The position numbers and the translations under genes were made by a program. Under the pieces are notes generated by a model. The model did no database searches and had not been told where the DNA came from. It saw only the letters and a program-made list of their open reading frames with translations. 9,607 nt of DNA from Prevotella sp. UBA4339 (GTDB lineage Bacteria; Bacteroidota; Bacteroidia; Bacteroidales; Bacteroidaceae). Shown here one piece after another: positions 1-6,716 of the stretch (position 1 is the stretch's first letter; every line of letters starts with the position of its first letter). The stretch lies in contig DGTJ01000123.1 of NCBI GenBank assembly GCA_002393725.1, positions 1 through 9,607 on the forward strand. The letters are read 5' to 3'.

Positions 1-131
1 GGGCTTTTGTCAATCAGCAGAAGAGACTCTGAGAGCTCAGAGGAGCTTTTGTCACTCAGCAGAAGAGGCTCTGAGAGCTCAGACGGGCTTTTGTCACTCA
101 GCAGAAGAGGCTCTGAGAGCTCAGAGGGAGG
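1..131. repeat. 42-bp tandem repeat, about three copies, cut by the left edge
   Basis: The motif CTTTTGTCA recurs at 4, 46 and 88, so the period is exactly 42 bp. Three nearly identical units are present, and a decayed start of a fourth lies near 130. Each unit carries a short inverted repeat of the form CTCTGAG-AG-CTCAGAG; the last base is changed in copy 2. Because 42 is a multiple of 3, reading frames persist through the array: two plus-strand frames and at least one minus-strand frame have no stop inside it. The array may continue beyond position 1. It could be coding or an intergenic repeat family. The sequence alone does not decide. Confidence 0.85.
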
Positions 132-170
132 CTTGTAATGTATAAGAGAGACCGTCGGAGCGCACAGCAT
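1..170 (-). CDS. Possible hypothetical repeat protein, partial (C-terminus beyond left edge)
   Basis: A minus-strand frame opens at an ATG (168-170) and stays open to the window edge, giving 56 residues. The first 15 residues or so are unique. Then a 14-residue unit of the form SELSEPLLLSDKSP repeats about three times, matching the 42-bp DNA repeat. An in-frame stop lies just upstream (177-179). No recognisable domain, signal peptide or promoter is visible. Since plus-strand frames through the array are also open, the ORF may simply reflect a repeat whose length is a multiple of three. It is listed as a weak candidate, and no function is proposed. Confidence 0.22.
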   Translation of the reverse strand, partial: MLCAPTVSLIHYKPPSELSEPLLLSDKSPSELSEPLLLSDKSSSELSESLLLIDKS

Positions 171-302
171 GGGTAATTACAGGATACAAGTTTCGCATGT
201 ACGAGGAGACAAAGAGCAAGCGAGCTTGCGAAAGTTGATTATTCATTATCTATTTCTGGATAAAATTTCTGCGCATTATTCACATTTCTTTCATAAACAG
301 AA
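171..302. other. Non-coding stretch without an assignable gene
   Basis: No convincing ORF is seen on either strand. The only structure noted is a small inverted repeat, GCAAGC-GA-GCTTGC, at 216-229. The right part (about 235-300) is AT-rich but shows no TTTG-N20-TAnnTTTG promoter. Together with the inverted repeats at 303-382 this fills the space between the 42-bp array and the tRNA terminator. Confidence 0.5.
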
Positions 303-382
303 ATCTTGCAAGATCACGGGGAAGATCACGGGACAGATACTCTGATTGTTTTCAGAAAAGATCAAAGACCTGTCCCATGATC
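303..382. repeat. Nested inverted-repeat element, function unknown
   Basis: A perfect 12-bp palindrome ATCTTGCAAGAT lies at 303-314. It overlaps the first of two direct copies of AGATCACGGG (311-320 and 323-332). The second copy forms the left arm of a 13-bp inverted repeat: GATCACGGGACAG at 324-336 pairs with CTGTCCCATGATC at 370-382, with one G-T pair. Inside the 33-nt loop sits a smaller stem, TCTGA (341-345) with TCAGA (352-356). On the minus strand this lies directly beyond the tRNA terminator. It has no T-tract of its own. It could be a dispersed repeat, a protein-binding site or a structured RNA end. Confidence 0.55.
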
Positions 383-386
383 GGGC

Positions 387-422
387 AAAAAAAAAAGACC
401 GAGAATCGCATGATTCCCAGCC
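387..422 (-). terminator. Rho-independent terminator of tRNA-Pro
   Basis: Read on the minus strand, an approximately 11-bp stem with some G-T pairs (397-407 with 412-422) and a short ATGC loop is followed by ten consecutive T residues (plus-strand A run, 387-396). It lies 12 nt after the tRNA 3' end, as expected for the terminator of a single tRNA transcript. Confidence 0.8.
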
Positions 423-434
423 TCTTTCCTTCTG

Positions 435-507
435 TCGGGATTACTGGACTCGAACCAGCGACCTCGCGCCCCCCAGACGTGTGCGCTACCAACTGCGCTA
501 AATCCCG
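435..507 (-). tRNA. tRNA-Pro (anticodon GGG)
   Basis: The minus strand folds as a complete 73-nt tRNA. The acceptor stem CGGGATT/AATCCCG is perfect, followed by U8 and A9. The D stem GCGC/GCGC encloses AGTTGGTA. The anticodon stem is CACGT/GCGCG with loop CTGGGGG, so the anticodon is GGG (reads CCC). The T arm GCTGG-TTCGAGT-CCAGT is normal. C1-G72 and discriminator A73 agree with proline identity. The anticodon stem has an A28-C42 mismatch and a U31-G39 wobble, which is slightly weak. CCA is not encoded. A consensus promoter lies upstream and a strong terminator downstream, so the gene appears to be transcribed alone. Confidence 0.95.
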
Positions 508-551
508 ATCAAAAATAGCTTAGCACCGAACTTAGTTTTCGAATGCGGGTG

Positions 552-583
552 CAAAAGTACACAGAATTTTTGATATGTGCAAA
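552..583 (-). promoter_or_regulatory. Bacteroidota-type promoter for tRNA-Pro
   Basis: On the minus strand a -33 TTTG (plus 580-583) is followed after 20 nt by TACTTTTG (plus 552-559), matching the Bacteroidota housekeeping consensus TTTG-N19/21-TAnnTTTG. Transcription would begin near 545, about 40 nt before the mature tRNA 5' end. Confidence 0.75.
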
Positions 584-630
584 TTTTCGCACTACTTTTT
601 TCGCTATTCAACGATTTTTAGCACTTGATA

Positions 631-662
631 TTTGTCAGTGCAAATAATAATGTGTAATTTTG
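631..662 (+). promoter_or_regulatory. Bacteroidota-type promoter for aroA and probably the downstream operon
   Basis: TTTG at 631-634, a 20-nt spacer, and TAATTTTG at 655-662 match the full TTTG-N19/21-TAnnTTTG consensus. The predicted transcript start, near 667-670, argues against the in-frame TTG at 667 and supports translation from the ATG at 694 or 697. It diverges from the tRNA promoter, with 47 nt between the two -33 boxes. Confidence 0.78.
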
Positions 663-693
663 CACGTTGTATATAATAAAGAAACGTAAGATA

Positions 694-1950
694 ATGATGC
701 AATATAAAATCACCGCTCCCTCGAAGCTCAATGCCACAGTGGCACTGCCCGCCTCGAAGAGCATCTCCAACCGCGCACTGATAATCTACGCCCTCAGCGG
801 CGGCCACATCCTGCCCCAGAACCTGAGCGACTGCGACGACACGGAAGTAATCATCAACGCCATCCGCTACATGCCCGAGGTGATCGACATCAAGGCCGCC
901 GGCACCGCCATGCGCTTCATGACGGCCTACCTCTCTGTGATGCGCGGCACGCACGTGCTGACAGGCACCGAGAGGATGAAGAAGCGCCCGATAAAGATAC
1001 TCGTCGAGGCCCTGCGCACGCTCGGTGCCGACATTGAGTACGCGGGCGAGGAGGGATACCCCCCGCTGAGCATCACCGGCAGGAAGCTCACCGGCGGCTC
1101 CCTCGAGATGGCAGGCAGCGTGAGCTCGCAGTACATCTCCGCCATGCTCATGATAGGCCCGATGCTCGACCGTGGACTGGAGCTGCGGCTCACCGGCGAC
1201 ATCATCTCCCGGCCATACATCGACCTGACACTCTACATGATGAACGAGGCGGGAGCCGAAGCAGAATGGACCGCGCCCGACACCATCAACATAAAGCCCA
1301 AACCATACAAGACCCGCGAATATCTCATCGAGAACGACTGGAGCGGGGCATCCTACTGGTATGAGATGATGGCACTCAACGACCATCCCGACTCGAAGAT
1401 CATGCTCACAGGACTGAAGGACGGCTCGAAGCAGGGCGACTCGGTGGCACGCTACATCTTCAGCATGCTGGGCGTGAAGACCGCGTTCGAGTCGAAGAAG
1501 TCGAGGAAGCCGCAGACGGTGACCATCACCACCAACGGCCGCTGCCTGCCACGGCTGGAGTATGACTTCATCAACTCGCCCGACCTGGCGCAGACCTTCG
1601 TCGTGACCTGCGCCGCCAAGGGCGTAAGGTTCCACTTCACGGGCCTCGCCACGCTGAAGATAAAGGAGACCGACCGCATCGAGGCCCTGAAGAAGGAGAT
1701 GCGCAAGCTGGGCTACGTCATCGAGAGCCGCAACGACAGCGAGCTGATATGGGACGGAAAGACCTGCGAGCCGCAGATGGAGCTCGGCATCGACACCTAC
1801 GAGGACCATCGCATGGCACTGGCTTTCGCACCGTACGCGCTGAAGTCGGGAGAGATAATCATCAACAACCCGCTGGTGGTGACCAAGTCGTACCCGCACT
1901 TCTGGGAGGACCTGGCAGAGGCTGGATTCACAATAGAGGTAAGAGAATAG
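694..1950 (+). CDS. aroA: 3-phosphoshikimate 1-carboxyvinyltransferase (EPSP synthase)
   Basis: This cytosolic enzyme joins phosphoenolpyruvate and shikimate-3-phosphate to give EPSP, the sixth shikimate-pathway step toward chorismate and aromatic amino acids. The 418-residue product is of normal family length. Visible signatures are ASKSISNRAL with K22, S23 and R27; KAAGTAMR (67-74); SSQ (144-146), which contacts shikimate phosphate; the catalytic aspartate in NSPDLAQTF (D297); KETDRIEAL with K324, E325 and R328; DHRMA with R373; and TKSYPHF with K398. All catalytic positions known from the E. coli enzyme are present. The start is the ATG at 694; a second ATG at 697 is equally possible, and an upstream in-frame TTG (667) falls at the predicted transcription start. 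It is probably the first gene of the operon. A long minus-strand ORF opposite it is judged a composition artefact. Confidence 0.97.
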   Translation: MMQYKITAPSKLNATVALPASKSISNRALIIYALSGGHILPQNLSDCDDTEVIINAIRYMPEVIDIKAAGTAMRFMTAYLSVMRGTHVLTGTERMKKRPIKILVEALRTLGADIEYAGEEGYPPLSITGRKLTGGSLEMAGSVSSQYISAMLMIGPMLDRGLELRLTGDIISRPYIDLTLYMMNEAGAEAEWTAPDTINIKPKPYKTREYLIENDWSGASYWYEMMALNDHPDSKIMLTGLKDGSKQGDSVARYIFSMLGVKTAFESKKSRKPQTVTITTNGRCLPRLEYDFINSPDLAQTFVVTCAAKGVRFHFTGLATLKIKETDRIEALKKEMRKLGYVIESRNDSELIWDGKTCEPQMELGIDTYEDHRMALAFAPYALKSGEIIINNPLVVTKSYPHFWEDLAEAGFTIEVRE

Positions 1951-1961
1951 AGTCGAGAGAG

Positions 1962-2123
1962 ATGGAGTTTGCTGTTGTCTGCATAGGTATGATTGCGCTA
2001 CTGGGGGTCGTTGCCGCAGTAGCCAACAGGTTCGACAAGGGCAATGACGAGATTGAGAGGGGGCATGACTGCGAGACGTGCACGGAGGCCGAGGAGGGGA
2101 AGTGCAAGGTGAGGGAGATGATG
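1962..2123 (+). other. Small cysteine-containing membrane-protein segment fused in frame to porW
   Basis: The first 54 codons read like a free-standing small protein. A hydrophobic helix (VVCIGMIALLGVVAAVANRF) is followed by a charged region and a cysteine cluster, CETC-x7-C (residues 44-54 region). From memory this resembles the N-terminus of a conserved Bacteroidales protein of unknown function, about 130 residues long, that has a membrane helix, a CxxC and a longer acidic C-terminal part. That C-terminal part is absent here. Instead the frame runs through GAGGAAG repeats into the PorW signal peptide. It may be a decayed remnant, a real fusion, or a separate gene joined by repeat-length change. 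Translated as shown, PorW would carry two membrane-directing segments in series, which is odd for a lipoprotein. Confidence 0.45.
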
Positions 2124-5100
2124 AAGGGGGTTTCGAGGAAAGATTGTTCGAGGAAGGAGGAAGGAGGAAGGAGGAAGGAGAATACCTTGCTGATTGGGAT
2201 TATCACATTGATATTGGTGAGTGGGTGCTCGACGGGGAAGAATACGGCGGAATCGAGATGGTGGCACGCGTTTAATGCAAGGTATAATACATTCTATAAT
2301 GGAAAACAGGCGTTCATAGAGGGGAATATCAATAAGGAACAGGGCAATGAGGATGACTTCACCGAGACACTGCCACTGTATATGGTGGGCAATAAGGAGA
2401 GCCGCGACCTGGGGAAAAGCAATTATGACCGGGCTATAGAGAAGGCGGAGAAGGCAATAAAGATGCATAGCATCAAGGCTAAACCGGTGTGGAAGAGCAA
2501 TAGGACGAAGACTCCGAAAGACCGCGAGTGGCTCGGACGAAAGGAGTACAACCCGTTTATCTGGAAGGCATGGATGCTGCTCGGCAAGGCGCAGTTCCAG
2601 AAAGGGGAGTTTGACGAGGCAGCAGCCACGTTCAGTTATATGAGCCGGCTGTATCAGACGCAGCCCCTGCAATACGGACTGGCACGCGCCTGGCTCGCAA
2701 AGTGCTACGCCGAACTCGACTGGCTATACGACGTGGAGGACGTGATACGCAACATGAACCGCGACTCGATAGACTATCGCACCGTGAAGGACTGGGACTA
2801 TACTTACGCCGACTACTACCTCAGGTCGGGCGACCTACAGAAGGCCGCGGTATATCTACGCAAGGTGATACGGCATGAACGACGCAGCAAGCTGAGGGCA
2901 CGCCAGTGGTACATCATGGGGCAGATACAGAAGCAGATGGGCAACAACGCCGAGGCGGAGAAGGCATTCCGCAAGGTGATAGGCTGCCACCCGCCATACC
3001 GACTGGAGTTTAATGCCCGCATATCGCTCACAGAGGTACTGGCAGGAGGAAATGCGAGGGGAATGATAAGCCGGCTGAAGCGCATGGCTGCCAATGACAA
3101 CAACAAGGACTATCTCGACCAGGTGTACTATGCCATGGGTAATATCCACCTGGCACAGAAAGACACGGCGCAGGCCATCGCCGCCTACGAGAAGGGCAAC
3201 GAGAGAGCCACGCGCAGCGGCACAGAGAAAGGAGTGCTGCTGCTGACACTCGGCAATCTGTACTGGCAGCAGGAGAGATACAACGACGCACAGCGATGCT
3301 ACGGCCTGGCAATAGGACTGCTCGACAAGGACCGCGATGACTACAGCGAGCTGTCGCAGCGCTCAGTAGTGCTCGACGAGCTCGTGCCGTACACCGATGC
3401 CATCCACCTGCAGGACTCGCTGCTGGAACTGTCGGCCATGCCCGAGGCAGAGCAGCTGAAGGTCATCGACCGCATCATCAGCGACCTGAAGAAGAAGGAG
3501 AAGGAGGAGCGCAGAAGGATGGAGGAGGCAGAGTCGGAACAGATTCAGCAGCAGAACTCGATGAGGAACAGCAGCATGAACCGCATGAACAGCACAGCCC
3601 CCAGGACGCCGGCACAGAGCCAGGGCAACGGGCAGTGGTACTTCTACAATCCCATGGCAGTGAGCCAGGGAAAGGCCACATTCCAGCAGCAGTGGGGCAA
3701 GAGAGAGAACACCGACAACTGGCAGCGCATGAACCGCACAGTGGTGAACCTGAACCCCGAGACTGCCGAGGGCGATGACGGCACCGACGGCAACGACGAC
3801 ACCGGGAGCCCCGACGCTGCCGCCACGACAGACTCGCTGAAGACAGAGGCCGACTCACTGGCCAGCGACCCCCACAACAGAGAGTACTACCTCGCACAGA
3901 TACCACGCACCGACGAGCAGAAGGCAGCATGCCACGAGATAATAAAAGACGGGCTGATGCACTCCGGGATAATCTTCAAGGACAAGCTCGACAACCTCAG
4001 CCTCAGCGAGAAGCAGCTCACGAGGCTCACCACCGACTATCACGACTACGAGAAGATGGACCTCGTATGGTATCACCTCTTCCTGCTCTACTCAAGGCAG
4101 GGCAGGACCGGCAAGGCTGAACAGTGCCTCGCCCAGCTCAAGGCCAGCTTCCCGCAAAGTGAGTACACCACCCTGCTCTCCGACCCCTACTACGCTGAGA
4201 ACGCACGCTTCGGAGAGCATATCGAGGACTCCATCTACGCTGCCACATATCAGGCATTCAAGGACGACAGGCACGAAGCGATACTCCACAACGTAAGGCT
4301 CTCAGAAGAGCGGTTCCCGCTGGGCGACCACCGCCCGAAGTTCATCTTCATCGACGGCCTGAGCCGGCTCAACCAGGGCGACGGCGACGGGTGCATAGAG
4401 CGCCTGAAGACCGTGGTGGAGAAATATCCGCAGAGCGAGGTGAGCGAACTGGCGGGAATGATAGTCAAGGGAGTGCAGGAGGGGCGCAGGCTGCACGGCG
4501 GGAAGTTCGACATCGGCAACCTGTGGTCGCGCAGAGACGTGACACTGACGGCCGACTCCGCCCAGACCGACACACTAAGTGCAGAGAGAGAACAGGACTT
4601 CCTGTTCATACTCACCTACCCTACCGACTCTGTCAACGAGAACCAGCTGCTCTACGAGATGGCGAAGTACAACTTCACCAATTTCCTCGTGCGCAACTTC
4701 GAGATACAGATCAGCAGTGCCCCGGCGCCCACTGCCGACGACCCCATGCCCGAACGATGGCACCGCATGCTCTTCAGCGGATTCACCAGCTACGACGAGG
4801 CACTGCAGTATGCACGCATGCTCTACGAGGAGAAGCAGATGGCAGAGAAACTGCGCGGGTGCTTCAGCATGATCATCAGCAGCAAGAACCTTGAGCTGCT
4901 CGGCACGAAGATAAGCTACGAAGAGTACGACCGATTCTACGAAGACACATTCCTGCCGATGAAGATCAGCGAGGAGAAACTGCTCATCCGCCCTGAGGAG
5001 CTCGAGATCAAGGACCCTGAGGACATCAGCGAGGAAGAGGCCGGGCCGCAGGAGGAACAGCAGGAAGATACGAAGACTACACAGAAGAAGAAAGTAGAGG

Positions 5101-5129
5101 ATTTTGACTTTGGAGATGATTTCTGGTAA
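1962..5129 (+). CDS. porW: PorW/SprE-type TPR lipoprotein, T9SS regulator, with an unusual in-frame N-terminal extension
   Basis: This is a large tetratricopeptide-repeat lipoprotein of the PorW (SprE) type, which in Bacteroidota is needed for type IX secretion and acts with PorX. From the ATG at 1962 it has 1055 residues; from the ATG at 2118 it has 1003. A lipoprotein signal peptide (NTLLIGIITLILVSGC) places the lipidated cysteine at residue 89 (or 37). Mature features, numbered from 1962: WWHAFNARYNTFYNG near 100, typical of the family; TPR helices at about 198-460; a charged coiled-coil-like stretch near 507-533; an acidic linker near 600-633; further TPR-like helices near 700-850; and a conserved-looking C-terminal part from YPTDSVNENQLLYEMAKYNF onward, ending in an acidic tail (EDFDFGDDFW). 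Residues 1-54 form a separate small membrane/cysteine segment (own entry), and the junction is a heptanucleotide repeat. No ATG lies between that repeat and the signal peptide; only a TTG at 2187. The true start is therefore uncertain. It begins 11 nt after aroA and stops 4 nt before porX. Confidence 0.88.
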   Translation: MEFAVVCIGMIALLGVVAAVANRFDKGNDEIERGHDCETCTEAEEGKCKVREMMKGVSRKDCSRKEEGGRRKENTLLIGIITLILVSGCSTGKNTAESRWWHAFNARYNTFYNGKQAFIEGNINKEQGNEDDFTETLPLYMVGNKESRDLGKSNYDRAIEKAEKAIKMHSIKAKPVWKSNRTKTPKDREWLGRKEYNPFIWKAWMLLGKAQFQKGEFDEAAATFSYMSRLYQTQPLQYGLARAWLAKCYAELDWLYDVEDVIRNMNRDSIDYRTVKDWDYTYADYYLRSGDLQKAAVYLRKVIRHERRSKLRARQWYIMGQIQKQMGNNAEAEKAFRKVIGCHPPYRLEFNARISLTEVLAGGNARGMISRLKRMAANDNNKDYLDQVYYAMGNIHLAQKDTAQAIAAYEKGNERATRSGTEKGVLLLTLGNLYWQQERYNDAQRCYGLAIGLLDKDRDDYSELSQRSVVLDELVPYTDAIHLQDSLLELSAMPEAEQLKVIDRIISDLKKKEKEERRRMEEAESEQIQQQNSMRNSSMNRMNSTAPRTPAQSQGNGQWYFYNPMAVSQGKATFQQQWGKRENTDNWQRMNRTVVNLNPETAEGDDGTDGNDDTGSPDAAATTDSLKTEADSLASDPHNREYYLAQIPRTDEQKAACHEIIKDGLMHSGIIFKDKLDNLSLSEKQLTRLTTDYHDYEKMDLVWYHLFLLYSRQGRTGKAEQCLAQLKASFPQSEYTTLLSDPYYAENARFGEHIEDSIYAATYQAFKDDRHEAILHNVRLSEERFPLGDHRPKFIFIDGLSRLNQGDGDGCIERLKTVVEKYPQSEVSELAGMIVKGVQEGRRLHGGKFDIGNLWSRRDVTLTADSAQTDTLSAEREQDFLFILTYPTDSVNENQLLYEMAKYNFTNFLVRNFEIQISSAPAPTADDPMPERWHRMLFSGFTSYDEALQYARMLYEEKQMAEKLRGCFSMIISSKNLELLGTKISYEEYDRFYEDTFLPMKISEEKLLIRPEELEIKDPEDISEEEAGPQEEQQEDTKTTQKKKVEDFDFGDDFW
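2150..2180 (+). repeat. Heptanucleotide tandem repeat GAGGAAG, four perfect copies
   Basis: GAGGAAG occurs four times in a row (2150-2177), followed by a partial GAG. A related direct repeat, TTCGAGGAA, occurs at 2132-2140 and 2147-2155. The array lies inside the open frame, directly before the PorW signal peptide, and encodes RKEEGGRRKE-type residues. One copy lost would bring the upstream frame to TGA at 2191-2193; one copy gained would bring it to TAA at 2273-2275. Only copy numbers differing by multiples of three from the present four keep 1962 or 2118 in frame with PorW. Confidence 0.85.
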
Positions 5130-5133
5130 TAAT

Positions 5134-6693
5134 ATGACAAACGGTACATTATTATGGGTCGACGACGAGATAGAGCAGCTGAAGGCACAGATACTCTTTC
5201 TCGAGAAGAAAGGATATGACATCACGACAGTGACCAACGGCAATGACGCCATCGAGCTCTGTCAGGAGCAGAGCTTTGACCTCGTGCTGCTCGACGAGCA
5301 GATGCCGGGACTCAGCGGGCTGGAGGTGCTGCAGAGCATCAAGCAGCTGCACCCCTCGATGCCGGTAGTGATGGTCACCAAGAGTGAGGAGGAGCAGATC
5401 ATGGAGCAGGCCATCGGGCAGAAGATAGCCGACTATCTCATAAAGCCAGTCAATCCCAACCAGGTGCTGCTGAGCCTCAAGAAGAACATCCATCGCAGGG
5501 AGATAGAGACAGAGGTCACACAGACGCAATATCAGCAGAGCTTCCAGAAGATAGCAATGCAGATAATGGACTGCCGGACGTGGGATGACTGGGTAGACGT
5601 GTACAAGCACCTGGTGCACTGGGAGCTCGAGCTGAGCGCGACAGACAGCACGATGACCGAGATGCTGCAGATGCAGAAAGAAGAAGCCAACATCGGATTC
5701 GCTAAGTTCATCAAGCAGAACTACATCGACTGGATAGGCGGCAAGGAGACAAAGGCGAAGAGGCCGGTAATGTCGCCCGACATCTTCAAGTCGTGCATAT
5801 TCCCGAAGCTCAGCGAGGGCCAGAAGGTGTTCCTCGTGGTGCTCGACAATTTCCGTTACGACCAGTGGCGAATGCTCGCACCGGAGCTCATAGACGGATT
5901 CGAAATCGACGAAGACCTGTACTGCAGCATACTGCCGACGGCAACACAATACGCCAGGAATGCAATATTCTCAGGACTGATGCCCGTCAAGATAGCAGAG
6001 ATGTTTCCCGAGCTCTGGGTGGATGAAGACGAAGACGAAGGCAAGAACATCAACGAGGGACCGCTCATACAGACACAGCTCGACAGGTATCGCAGGAAGA
6101 ACACCTACAGCTATCACAAGGTGAACAACTCTGCCGATGCCGAGAAACTGATGCAGCAGCTGAACACACTCGACAAGAACGACCTCAACGTCGTGGTATT
6201 CAACTTCATCGACATGCTCAGCCATGCCCGCACAGAGTCGAGGATGGTCAGAGAACTGGCAAACAACGAGAGTGCCTACCGCTCGATCACACTATCATGG
6301 TTCCGCCATTCTGTCATATCCGACTTCTTCCGCCGACTGTCACAGACAGACTATAGGGTGATCGTAACGACAGACCACGGCAGCATAAGATGCACCCAGC
6401 CAGTAAAAATTGTGGGAGACAAGAACACAAATACCAACCTGAGATACAAACTGGGGAAGAACCTGGCATACGACGACAAGAGCCTGTTTGCCATCAAGGA
6501 CCCTCACAAGGCACTCCTGCCTGCGCCCAATCTCTCCACCAGCTACGTATTCGCTACAGGCGACTCATTCCTCGCCTACCCCAACAACTACAACTACTAC
6601 GTGTCATACTATCGTGACACATTCCAGCACGGAGGCATATCGCTCGAAGAGATGATAATACCACTGATCACGATGAGAGGGAAAAAGAAATAA
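5134..6693 (+). CDS. porX: PorX-type response regulator with PglZ (alkaline phosphatase superfamily) effector domain
   Basis: This is a two-component response regulator with no DNA-binding domain. In studied Bacteroidota, PorX works with the kinase PorY to control T9SS genes and carries a metal-dependent phosphodiesterase-like PglZ domain. The 519-residue product has an N-terminal REC domain (about 1-120) with acidic D10/D11, phosphoacceptor D54 (VLLDEQMPG), T82 and K104 (YLIKPVNP). A helical linker follows. The PglZ domain runs from about 230 to the end with an apparently complete metal site: D238 (VVLDNFRYD), T271 in PTATQYARN as probable nucleophile-position threonine, D360 and H364 (FIDMLSHARTE), D414 and H415 (TTDHGS), and H499 (QHGG). 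The ATG at 5134 is chosen, 4 nt after the porW stop. An in-frame TTG at 5104 would overlap porW and add residues outside the REC fold. The kinase gene is not in this window. Confidence 0.93.
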   Translation: MTNGTLLWVDDEIEQLKAQILFLEKKGYDITTVTNGNDAIELCQEQSFDLVLLDEQMPGLSGLEVLQSIKQLHPSMPVVMVTKSEEEQIMEQAIGQKIADYLIKPVNPNQVLLSLKKNIHRREIETEVTQTQYQQSFQKIAMQIMDCRTWDDWVDVYKHLVHWELELSATDSTMTEMLQMQKEEANIGFAKFIKQNYIDWIGGKETKAKRPVMSPDIFKSCIFPKLSEGQKVFLVVLDNFRYDQWRMLAPELIDGFEIDEDLYCSILPTATQYARNAIFSGLMPVKIAEMFPELWVDEDEDEGKNINEGPLIQTQLDRYRRKNTYSYHKVNNSADAEKLMQQLNTLDKNDLNVVVFNFIDMLSHARTESRMVRELANNESAYRSITLSWFRHSVISDFFRRLSQTDYRVIVTTDHGSIRCTQPVKIVGDKNTNTNLRYKLGKNLAYDDKSLFAIKDPHKALLPAPNLSTSYVFATGDSFLAYPNNYNYYVSYYRDTFQHGGISLEEMIIPLITMRGKKK

Positions 6694-6716
6694 GTAACAT
6701 AAACCAAATATATTCT

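Noticed and set aside
1..131. CRISPR array
   Set aside because: The 42-bp units are contiguous and near-identical throughout, with no unique spacers between conserved repeats.
435..507. tRNA 3' end as an integration site (attB) for a mobile element
   Set aside because: No second copy of the tRNA 3' segment, no integrase gene and no phage or plasmid gene is present in the window.
604..1899. A 431-codon minus-strand ORF antisense to aroA
   Set aside because: aroA on the plus strand has all catalytic motifs in register. The antisense product is rich in H, V, R and L without any recognisable motif, as expected when a GC-rich gene leaves its opposite frame open.
1749..1961. Upstream extension of the porW frame into aroA, from an ATG at 1749
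   Set aside because: This part overlaps the conserved C-terminus of aroA in another frame, and its translation has shadow-like composition. The first sensible start in that frame is 1962.
4391..4894. A 167-codon plus-strand ORF in another frame inside porW
   Set aside because: It is an arginine/histidine-rich out-of-frame shadow of porW, with no start context or motif.
5152..5949. A 265-codon minus-strand ORF opposite porX
   Set aside because: The plus-strand REC and PglZ motifs are intact across it. The antisense product is leucine/valine/histidine-rich with no family signature and no promoter.
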